Shown here one piece after another: positions 6,825-12,392 of a stretch of 12,392 nt of DNA. Both the position numbers and the translations under genes were made by a program. The stretch's first letter is position 1, and each line of letters starts with the position of its first letter. Source of the stretch: Candidatus Dadabacteria bacterium (GTDB lineage Bacteria; Desulfobacterota_D; UBA1144; Nemesobacterales; CSP1-2); contig JAKEHC010000130.1 in assembly GCA_022615255.1 (NCBI GenBank), forward strand, positions 1-12,392. The letters are read 5' to 3'. Below the pieces are notes generated by a model. It searched no databases and had not been told where the DNA came from. It saw only the letters and a list, made by a program, of their open reading frames with translations.

Positions 6825-8016
6825 GGTTTCATACAGGGCTTTAAAAAGGAATAAAATCCGCTCAATCCTTACTACGCTAGGGATCATCATAGGTGTTGCC
6901 GCCGTAATAACGATGGTTGCTCTCACACAGGGGGCAAAAAGATTGATAGAAGAGCAACTCACAAGCCTTGGCGGCAACTCCCTTATAATTAATCCTGGGA
7001 GTAGAACTCGAAGCGGCGTAGGCACAGTCTCAGGCAAGATAAATAGGTTACCTTCAGAGGATGCTGAGGCGATACGAAAGCTAAGCACAGTAACCCATGT
7101 ATCGCCGATACTGGATACGACCGAACAGGTTGTTTGGGGCAACCGGAACTGGTTTACCGGAATCGTAGGTGCTTCACCCGACTTTATTTTCATAAACGGT
7201 TGGTTTCCGGAGCGGGGGGGCTTTTTTCACAATGAAGACGTCAAAAACGCTGAGCTTGTATGTGTGCTCGGAAAAACTGTAGCCTCAAAGCTATTTGGTT
7301 ACCAGAACCCTGTGGGTAAGACCGTTAGAATAGGCAAGAATTCCTTTAAGGTAATTGGTGTGATGGGCTCCATAGGACAGACGCCCAGCGGGAAGGATCA
7401 AGATGATGTTGTTCTGATTCCCTATACAACGCTACAGAAAAGGATATTAGGCGTTAATTATGTAGACAATATATCTGTTTCTGTTAGAACATCAAACGAC
7501 ATACCCTTTGCAGAGGCTCAAATAACCGAACTTCTAAGGGAGCGTCACCACATACGACCGAATATGGAAGACGACTTCTATGTAAAAACACAACTTAACA
7601 TTATAGAAAGAATCTTTTCAATTTCGAAGATAATGACCATTCTATTAGGAAGCATCGCCTCCATCTCACTCATAGTAGGCGGCATTGGAATAATGAACAT
7701 CATGCTTGTCTCTGTCACAGAAAGAACAAGGGAGATAGGGGTACGAATGGCTGTCGGAGCTAAAGAACGCGACATCCTTATTCAGTTTCTAATCGAAGCC
7801 CTAGCGCTTTCACTGTTAGGCGGGTTGATAGGTATTATACTTGGGATTGCCGGATCAAAGATTTCTTCCTTATTTACTCACTGGCCTACCCTCGTTTCCT
7901 TTGGCTCGGTAGTCCTTGCCTTTAGCTTCTCAGCAATTATAGGAATCTTCTTTGGTCTTTATCCCGCCAGTAAAGCTTCCAAGCTTGACCCAATCGAAGC
8001 GTTAAGGTATGAGTGA
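6802..8016 (+). CDS. macB: MacB-type ABC transporter permease (MacB_PCD plus FtsX domains)
   Basis: This 404-residue membrane protein has the MacB/LolCE/FtsX layout. It has a basic N-terminus (FRVSYRALKRNKIRSILTTLG), a first membrane segment (about 20-42), a large periplasmic MacB core domain (about 43-270), three C-terminal membrane segments and the conserved end FGLYPASKASKLDPIEALRYE. The second membrane segment lies in MTILLGSIASISLIVGGIGIMNIML, followed by the coupling-helix region SVTERTREIGVRMAVGAKERDI that contacts the ATPase. Four membrane segments fit MacB. GGAAGGG, inside the end of the ATPase gene, precedes ATG 6802, so the two are translationally coupled. Substrate cannot be read from sequence; macrolides, peptides, lipids and siderophores are known for the family. 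Its stop is 3 bp from the end of the convergent lipoprotein gene. Confidence 0.95.
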   Translation: MNPLVAFRVSYRALKRNKIRSILTTLGIIIGVAAVITMVALTQGAKRLIEEQLTSLGGNSLIINPGSRTRSGVGTVSGKINRLPSEDAEAIRKLSTVTHVSPILDTTEQVVWGNRNWFTGIVGASPDFIFINGWFPERGGFFHNEDVKNAELVCVLGKTVASKLFGYQNPVGKTVRIGKNSFKVIGVMGSIGQTPSGKDQDDVVLIPYTTLQKRILGVNYVDNISVSVRTSNDIPFAEAQITELLRERHHIRPNMEDDFYVKTQLNIIERIFSISKIMTILLGSIASISLIVGGIGIMNIMLVSVTERTREIGVRMAVGAKERDILIQFLIEALALSLLGGLIGIILGIAGSKISSLFTHWPTLVSFGSVVLAFSFSAIIGIFFGLYPASKASKLDPIEALRYE

Positions 8017-8019
8017 GAT

Positions 8020-9732
8020 TTAAAACTCTGCCCTAGCAAAACCCAGTCCGGTCGCGACAATATCGTTTATCAGGTCAAAAGATATATCACCTGCGCCTAG
8101 CACGATGCTCCCAAACTCGTCATCGGCAAAACCTTGGCTCATCCCAGTTATTGGAGTGATATCCGCATCCGATGCCGGAACTACAGGCGGGAAGCCATCG
8201 TCCACCCCAAAAAAAACATAAACAGACCCCCCCTCTCCTGTTCCAGGCGCGCCTATTGCAAAATCAGGATTTGTAGGAATAAGCTCAAGCACAAAGAAGG
8301 ATGCCCTCTTGACCTCGCTAATCTCCGGATTTATGTCGCCGAGAATCGCAACCGAGGTGCCAAACATATCCCCCTGGGCTTCTCCAGTAAATTCCGTTTC
8401 AGCGCTTGGGCTGCCGCCAGTCGATTCAGCGATACTGATTTCTTCTCCGGAGAAAAGAAAAACGGAGCCCGTATCCATGTTAGTAGCAGAAGCGCCTACA
8501 AGAAGGTCTGGCAAGCCGTCTCCATCTACATCTTCTCCGCTCGAAATACTTGAGGCAAAACCATCAGAGGCATTTCCATTTATTATAACCATGGATACAT
8601 CTACGCTTATATCATTGCTCCCAAAAATCACAAACGCTTGCCCTCCTTCGGGCGCGCCAATTGCAAATTCGGAAAAATTGTCCTCATTAAGGTCACCCAC
8701 TTGGGTAAGGGCAAAGCCAAACATACCTCCTGCGACTTCCCCAGCGAATATCGCCTTAGCCTGACTGGCAGATGATGTGTTTCTTAAATCCCTTGAACGG
8801 AATAGATAAGCCTGACCCGTTTCTGAGCTAGCGCCGGGCGCGCCTACAAGCGTCCATAAGGTATTCCCGCCCTCGACACCTACGAGCCCTGCTATCGAAG
8901 CTCCAAACTCGTCGCCCATATTTTCACCAGTTACCAGAGCCTCTGGTACATCGCCGATTGTAAAATCTATGACCAAAGGCAACCTGGTGCTTCCAGAAAC
9001 AGTAAAAACTTGTCCCGTATCCCCACTGAACCCGGGAGCCCCAATGGCTAATGTCTCTAAAATACCACCCCCGATGTTTCCAATACCCGCAACTGAGGCG
9101 CCGAATCTATCGTCGGCATTGCCGATTATCGTGACATTGGCAAAGGAGGCATCTAAAACCCCGGCTATCAGCTCACTGCTTCCAAAGAATAAGAAAACCA
9201 TCCCCAAACATGGATCGCCTACCGCTATATCATTAATCTCATCACCGTTAAAATCACCTGCGCCAACGGATTCCCCGAAGCAACTGCCGTCAGCGCTATT
9301 CTCAAGTTCGAGAGCCACTAATGGCGTTGTAAGCTCGACTACATTTGAAGGGCCCGAGTTATTCCCGACCTCATCACGAACGTCTAATGCAAAGAAAAAA
9401 TCCAAAGTGCCTGTTACATCAAGCCTTGGAAGAAGAAAGAACTGTGGGTCTCCAGCCCGAAAGGGTCTTGGCAAATCCTCTATATGAGTGGCGTTTGCGA
9501 AATCCTCCGCGACATTCGGTTCAGAGGAAAATCTAAGGTCATAAATCGTCGCAGTGCCTCTATTACCATCGTCACCGGTTGCAGTCCAGTTAAGTTGTCT
9601 AGTCGTCATATCGAAACTTAAATCCTCGATAGGCGCGGGAGGTGATGTGTCTCCAATACTGCATGATATAAAAAGGACAAAGGTAACAAGCGCAGCACGC
9701 CATCTGTGCGGGTTTAGAATTATGCGATTCAT
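8020..9732 (-). CDS. FG-GAP repeat (integrin alpha-like) beta-propeller lipoprotein
   Basis: This 570-residue protein is probably a surface or periplasmic lipoprotein. The N-terminus has basic residues, a hydrophobic segment and a lipobox FISC with Cys24. Residues about 33-137 look like a fibronectin type III or similar beta-sandwich (APIEDLSFDMTTRQLNWTATGDDG, then YDLRFS). From about 150 to 570 there are seven FG-GAP repeats, each starting with (F)G-x-S/A-(V/I) and carrying an (I/V)GAP-like turn: near 152, 210, 276, 338, 392, 457 and 540. Seven fit one closed seven-bladed propeller. Calcium-type loops are clear in repeats 1 (DFNGDEIND) and 5 (DVDGDGLPD), weaker in 4, and lost in others; repeat 6 has a longer insert. 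Such proteins are often involved in adhesion or ligand binding; no partner is visible. ATG 9732 follows AGGAG (9745-9741). The gene is monocistronic as far as can be seen. Confidence 0.88.
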   Translation of the reverse strand: MNRIILNPHRWRAALVTFVLFISCSIGDTSPPAPIEDLSFDMTTRQLNWTATGDDGNRGTATIYDLRFSSEPNVAEDFANATHIEDLPRPFRAGDPQFFLLPRLDVTGTLDFFFALDVRDEVGNNSGPSNVVELTTPLVALELENSADGSCFGESVGAGDFNGDEINDIAVGDPCLGMVFLFFGSSELIAGVLDASFANVTIIGNADDRFGASVAGIGNIGGGILETLAIGAPGFSGDTGQVFTVSGSTRLPLVIDFTIGDVPEALVTGENMGDEFGASIAGLVGVEGGNTLWTLVGAPGASSETGQAYLFRSRDLRNTSSASQAKAIFAGEVAGGMFGFALTQVGDLNEDNFSEFAIGAPEGGQAFVIFGSNDISVDVSMVIINGNASDGFASSISSGEDVDGDGLPDLLVGASATNMDTGSVFLFSGEEISIAESTGGSPSAETEFTGEAQGDMFGTSVAILGDINPEISEVKRASFFVLELIPTNPDFAIGAPGTGEGGSVYVFFGVDDGFPPVVPASDADITPITGMSQGFADDEFGSIVLGAGDISFDLINDIVATGLGFARAEF

Positions 9733-9767
9733 AAATATTACTCCTGAATTATTATTAAAGTTTATGA

Positions 9768-9797
9768 ATTCTACCGAACTATTGATAATAATTCCAA
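9768..9797 (-). promoter_or_regulatory. Putative promoter of the FG-GAP lipoprotein gene
   Basis: On the minus strand TTGGAA (9797-9792) and TAGAAT (9773-9768) are 18 bases apart. The -35 matches the consensus at four of six positions and the -10 at five of six. The transcript would begin near 9761, giving a leader of about 30 bases that includes the AGGAG at 9745-9741. Confidence 0.35.
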
Positions 9798-9992
9798 TAG
9801 AGTGGAATAAAGACCGTGTATTGTATTATTGAATTTTTTAAACACTATTATGGTTACAGAACTTGATTAAATATTTTTTCTATTCAGAATAATGTTAAAT
9901 AATTAAACAAGTCATTGACTGATATGTCATGGTTTTAATTAGGGGTATCAGTCCTATGGATCCTTGTGCAAATTATTAATACCCGCCGACGT

Positions 9993-10024
9993 AACCCTGC
10001 CTTATTCCTATAAGAGTAAGGGTT
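9993..10024. terminator. Stem-loop beyond the hydrolase gene, possible transcription terminator
   Basis: CCTTATTC (10000-10007) pairs with GAGTAAGG (10014-10021) around the six-base loop CTATAA; one of the eight pairs is a G-U wobble. AACC (9993-9996) could extend the stem by pairing with GGTT (10021-10024) over a bulge. It lies about 20 bp past the stop of the minus-strand hydrolase gene, where a terminator is expected. No T-run follows on the minus strand, so it may instead be a 3'-end stabilising or processing structure. Confidence 0.35.
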
Positions 10025-10043
10025 TATACTAAGCATAAAGGTA

Positions 10044-11276
10044 TCAATGAAAGTCAGAATCTAAGAACCGACGCTCCGCTTTAATCTCCTCTTTGAGTTT
10101 TGCAGGGTTTAAAAGACCCCAGTTTTTTAGGTGTGAATATATATATTCAGCAATAATTCTATTGCCCAGAGGGGAGTAGTGTCCCCAATTCTCTACAAGC
10201 TCATCAACCGTATAGCGGGATTCATAAGGCTCTAGCGCCCCTAAGGTATCAATAAAACGATATCCTTTCGAGCGAAAATAGTTTATGAGAGGGGTGTAAC
10301 GACGCATTTTATTATCACGACTACGCCACTGATCGTTAATGTCAGGGAAAATAAGGATTACAGGCAATGCGCCATTCTCTAGCGCTTTAGAATAAAAAGC
10401 ATCAAAAATTTTCAATGTTACGTCGTAGGCTTCAGATTTCTCACTATACATCCCATCAATATTGAAAATTGGATTTAACACCTTTATTACGAAGTAACGC
10501 CAAAATATCTTCACAAAACGAACAGACCGTAGAAAGTCGAATGTACCCCTGTGATAGTCGGTTTGATAGTGATAATCGTTTTCTCCGAGTCTCGGAAGTA
10601 TTTCCCTGTCATTAAGCAAAAACTGTTCATAGTCCTTGAGAGTAGAAAGAGGATTCTCAATGAGGATCAATTCACCATCCCTGACTTTAAAGCGCGGTTT
10701 CGTAAATATCACATTCCGGTACAACGATGTATAAAATGCTCGAAACACATTAACATTCCGAGCGATGTTCTCGGACATATATCCAATAAACACTATGTTT
10801 GGACTGTATTCAGTTCCTACCCGAAGGTAAAGTAAAAATGCCTGGTCCAAGCCGTACCCGCCTGCCCCATAGTTCAAAACTTCAATTGACGGATCTAGCA
10901 ATGATAACTGCTTTTCCCATGTGTCGCGAAGCTTTACATCAGCCCCGTATGTAAAAGAGTCCCCGAAGGCTGAGATGCGTATGGTGCTAGGAGCGGGAAC
11001 CTTATCATACTCCCTGTTATCTCTCATCCCAGCTGAGTTTAGTTCACCAGTATTAATCCAACCCAAAACGGAGTCTTGTTTTGTTCGCTCTCCCTTTTTC
11101 TGGTTTAGGAATTTTCTCAGGCGGGACTTCTGTTCTCCTGAAAGGGTTGACACATTGGGATCGTATCGGACATTGAAAATCTTATCAAGCAAAAATAGAC
11201 TCAGATAGCACAAGCCCTCAATTAAGATAAATACCGTGAATACAAGGACCAACAGCGACCATTTTTTAGATTTCAT
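10044..11276 (-). CDS. Membrane-anchored SGNH/GDSL-type hydrolase-like protein
   Basis: This 410-residue protein has one N-terminal membrane segment (about 6-31, SLLVLVFTVFILIEGLCYLSLFLL) and a periplasmic SGNH-type domain. Block I is FGDSFTYGAD (104-113) with the nucleophile Ser107. Block II is represented by NYGAGGYGLDQ (about 135-145, Gly137 or Gly139). Block III may be GYMSEN (165-170, Asn170). The C-terminal block is ENWGHYSPLGNRIIAEYI, with His366. In typical members an Asp lies two or three residues before this His; here those positions are Trp364 and Asn363. The domain has a long insert between blocks III and V. SGNH enzymes hydrolyse or transfer ester groups, often acetyl groups on glycans, but the substrate cannot be told. 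ATG 11276 starts the hydrophobic anchor; the ribosome binding site is weak. It is divergent from the cupin gene. Confidence 0.85.
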   Translation of the reverse strand: MKSKKWSLLVLVFTVFILIEGLCYLSLFLLDKIFNVRYDPNVSTLSGEQKSRLRKFLNQKKGERTKQDSVLGWINTGELNSAGMRDNREYDKVPAPSTIRISAFGDSFTYGADVKLRDTWEKQLSLLDPSIEVLNYGAGGYGLDQAFLLYLRVGTEYSPNIVFIGYMSENIARNVNVFRAFYTSLYRNVIFTKPRFKVRDGELILIENPLSTLKDYEQFLLNDREILPRLGENDYHYQTDYHRGTFDFLRSVRFVKIFWRYFVIKVLNPIFNIDGMYSEKSEAYDVTLKIFDAFYSKALENGALPVILIFPDINDQWRSRDNKMRRYTPLINYFRSKGYRFIDTLGALEPYESRYTVDELVENWGHYSPLGNRIIAEYIYSHLKNWGLLNPAKLKEEIKAERRFLDSDFH

Positions 11277-11298
11277 TTCAAGGCGTACTTTTAACGCT

Positions 11299-11459
11299 TA
11301 TAACATATCAAGCGAAACCAGAATTAATTTTGCGCTATTATGTTATACCAAATCTAAGATAATAGGAATATTATCAAGTAATACAAGTGCTCATCAGCGA
11401 TTGATTGAAAAATTTTGTATAAACTTTATGGCAGAAAACTCTGTTTGACATAACATATC
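11299..11459. repeat. Three copies of ATAACATA between the divergent hydrolase and cupin genes
   Basis: TATAACATATC lies at 11299-11309, its inverse TATGTTATA at 11339-11347, and CATAACATATC at 11449-11459. The third copy directly follows and overlaps the end of the TTGACA -35 box of the cupin promoter, filling part of the spacer. The first lies 23 bp upstream of the hydrolase start codon. Their placement would suit a regulator acting on both genes, but the motif is AT-rich. Confidence 0.4.
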
Positions 11460-11471
11460 TGCTAATATAAT
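11445..11471 (+). promoter_or_regulatory. Putative promoter of the secreted cupin gene
   Basis: TTGACA (11445-11450) and TATAAT (11466-11471) are both perfect sigma-70 consensus boxes. They are separated by only 15 bases, two fewer than ideal. Short spacers reduce activity and are found in some activator-dependent promoters. The leader would be about 45 bases and includes AAAGGAG (11507-11513). Confidence 0.55.
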
Positions 11472-11521
11472 GTTTTGTAATAAAGAGAGAATTAATTCAT
11501 CTAAACAAAGGAGAAACGATT

Positions 11522-11914
11522 ATGAAAAACTTAACCCTTCTTATTATGAGTGTTCTGTTAACCACCCTTGCGTTGATCTTTGCCACGGAGACGGCAACGG
11601 CACAAGACCCGGTGAAAGTAGATCCAAAGCACTACAAAGTGGAATTCGAGAATGACCAGGTGCGGGTGCTGCGGATTAGCTACGGACCACACGAGAAGTC
11701 TGTGATGCACGAACATCCGGATAGCATAGATATTTTCCTGACCGATCTATACGTGAAATTTACTTTACCTGATGGAAAGACTGAGGAAATGCGTGCTAAG
11801 GCTGGAGAGACAAGATGGATTCCCGGAGGAAAACACCTGCCTGAAAATTTGAGCGACCAGCCCCTTGAGGTAATTTTGGTTGAGTTAAAGACCATGCCGG
11901 CAAAGGCTAAGTAA
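11522..11914 (+). CDS. Secreted single-domain cupin protein
   Basis: This 130-residue protein has a Sec signal peptide (MKNLTLLIMSVLLTTLALIF, with cleavage likely after ATATA, Ala27). The mature part is a small cupin of about 100 residues. Cupin motif 1 is YGPHEKSVMHEHPDSIDIFLTD (about 54-75), with His63 and His65 as the H-x-H metal ligands and Asp70 near the usual acidic ligand. Motif 2 is represented by WIPGGKHLPENLSD (about 99-112) with His105. The fold can bind a metal and act as an enzyme or binding protein; no specific reaction can be assigned. ATG 11522 follows AAAGGAG at good spacing. Its codons look richer in G and C (many GTG, CTG, CGG and CCG) than the neighbouring AT-rich genes, which could mean strong expression or a different origin. 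Confidence 0.88.
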   Translation: MKNLTLLIMSVLLTTLALIFATETATAQDPVKVDPKHYKVEFENDQVRVLRISYGPHEKSVMHEHPDSIDIFLTDLYVKFTLPDGKTEEMRAKAGETRWIPGGKHLPENLSDQPLEVILVELKTMPAKAK

Positions 11915-12000
11915 GGATACGTCTACCCAAGCAAACAAAGAGGGGAATAGGTACACTTACATGAGAATCATATCTAGAGATCTACTAATCATATAAATAT

Positions 12001-12041
12001 ATTATGCATCTTTAGAAGTTAATAAAATTTTAATGCATAAT
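12001..12041. repeat. Nine-bp inverted repeat in the gap after the cupin gene
   Basis: ATTATGCAT (12001-12009) and ATGCATAAT (12033-12041) form a perfect 9-bp inverted repeat around a 23-base AT-rich spacer. It lies between the convergent cupin and decarboxylase genes. It could form a hairpin of low stability or be a protein site. It has neither the GC-rich stem nor the T-run of an intrinsic terminator. Confidence 0.4.
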
Positions 12042-12143
12042 TTAAGGAATATATTAAACCAATTTTATAAAATCCGAGAGGCGTAATTTAAAGTTTAAGG
12101 TAATGAAAACTTTGACTGATGCTAGCAAAACTGGTCTATTTTA

Positions 12144-12392
12144 TTAAAGCGTTTCAAATTTAAATATATCATCAATTGTCTCGGCCCTCCTTAAAACCCT
12201 TGCCGAACCTTTTTCTATTAGAAGAACATAAGGACGGGGGAATATAAACGAGCTGGATTGAGAGATGTTATATGCCCCGACGTTTTTTATAACTAGTTTA
12301 TCTCCTGCCTTAAGTTCCGGAAGTCTTGCTTTCGCTATTATATCCGTCTGAAGGCAAAGCGGTCCGTAAACCGTGGTGTCCCTCAAATTATC
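12144..12392 (-). CDS. PLP-dependent decarboxylase, Orn/DAP/Arg decarboxylase 2 family, C-terminal part only
   Basis: Only the last 82 codons and the stop lie in the window; the gene continues past the right edge. The segment matches the C-terminal beta-domain of fold-type III decarboxylases such as diaminopimelate decarboxylase. It has VYGPLCLQTDII with the Cys of the conserved GPxCxxxD motif that completes the active site across the dimer, LPELKAGDKLVIKNVGAYNISQSSSFIFPRP with the GAY motif, and a C-terminal ARVLRRAETIDDIF that aligns with the usual RxxET end. FIFPRP replaces the FNSRPRP-like segment common in LysA, so the substrate may not be diaminopimelate; a decarboxylase of a specialised pathway is equally possible. 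A TTG near the edge is internal, not the start. Substrate choice depends on residues outside the window. Confidence 0.85.
   Translation of the reverse strand, partial: DNLRDTTVYGPLCLQTDIIAKARLPELKAGDKLVIKNVGAYNISQSSSFIFPRPYVLLIEKGSARVLRRAETIDDIFKFETL

Larger units (their letters stand above)
9733..10043. other. 311-bp AT-rich intergenic region between the lipoprotein and hydrolase genes
   Basis: No coding frame is supported here. The right-hand part, just past the 3' end of the hydrolase gene, holds the stem-loop listed separately. The left-hand part holds the putative lipoprotein promoter. The middle (about 9830-9960) is strongly AT-rich with no recognisable element. Confidence 0.5.

Noticed and set aside
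6603..7193. 196-codon open frame on the minus strand
   Set aside because: It lies antisense to the end of the ATPase gene and the start of the permease gene, both of which are clearly coding. The translation shows no recognisable domain.
8134..9487. Several long plus-strand open frames across the FG-GAP gene
   Set aside because: They are antisense to a gene with a clear repeat structure and lipobox. Their translations are rich in Pro, Ser and Ala, as expected for the complement of a Gly- and Asp-rich repeat protein.
1..12392. CRISPR array, tRNA, rRNA, insertion sequence or toxin-antitoxin pair
   Set aside because: Intergenic gaps were read for regular repeats, tRNA-like cloverleaf arms and transposase or small toxin frames. 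None was found.

Overview
The window comes from an AT-rich (roughly 40% GC by eye) Gram-negative bacterium. The evidence is a tripartite envelope efflux operon with an outer-membrane TolC-type channel, a lipobox lipoprotein and several Sec signal peptides. GTG and TTG start codons are common here. I cannot name the lineage from sequence alone. The gene content would fit a deltaproteobacterium-like or candidate-phylum bacterium, but that is a guess. No rRNA, tRNA, CRISPR array, transposase or phage gene was found.

Layout from left to right. (1) Positions 1-603, minus strand: an ECF-type RNA polymerase sigma factor, cut by the left edge. Divergent from it is a small secreted, highly charged helical protein (887-1228) of unknown function, with three copies of the octamer TGAACAAT around it. 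(2) Positions 1447-2327, plus strand: a two-gene unit of a YjbQ/UPF0047 protein and a DUF1285 protein. (3) Positions 2439-3602, minus strand: HemW, a radical-SAM heme chaperone, which may be translated from a leaderless mRNA. (4) Positions 3708-8016, plus strand: a compact four-gene efflux operon made of a TolC-like channel, a MacA-like adaptor, a MacB-type ATPase and a MacB-type permease. The two MacB parts are separate genes overlapping by 23 bp. (5) Positions 8020-9732, minus strand: a lipoprotein with an Fn3-like segment and seven FG-GAP repeats, probably one seven-bladed beta-propeller. It ends 3 bp from the end of the permease gene. (6) Positions 10044-11276, minus strand: a membrane-anchored SGNH/GDSL-type hydrolase with an unusual C-terminal catalytic block. 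(7) Positions 11522-11914, plus strand: a secreted single-domain cupin with a good promoter, divergent from the hydrolase. (8) Positions 12144-12392, minus strand: the C-terminal part of a PLP-dependent decarboxylase of the Orn/DAP/Arg decarboxylase 2 family, cut by the right edge.

The efflux operon is the only set of genes that clearly works together. The ATPase and permease would drive a periplasmic adaptor and an outer-membrane duct to expel a drug, peptide or lipid-like substrate from the periplasm. The rest looks like ordinary chromosomal housekeeping and envelope genes. I see no convincing new multi-gene system. The most useful leads are in the intergenic regions: repeated short motifs around the small secreted gene and between the hydrolase and cupin genes, a dyad overlapping the putative efflux promoter, and the possible leaderless hemW. 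Among the proteins, the leads are the orphan secreted helical protein and the altered SGNH catalytic block.
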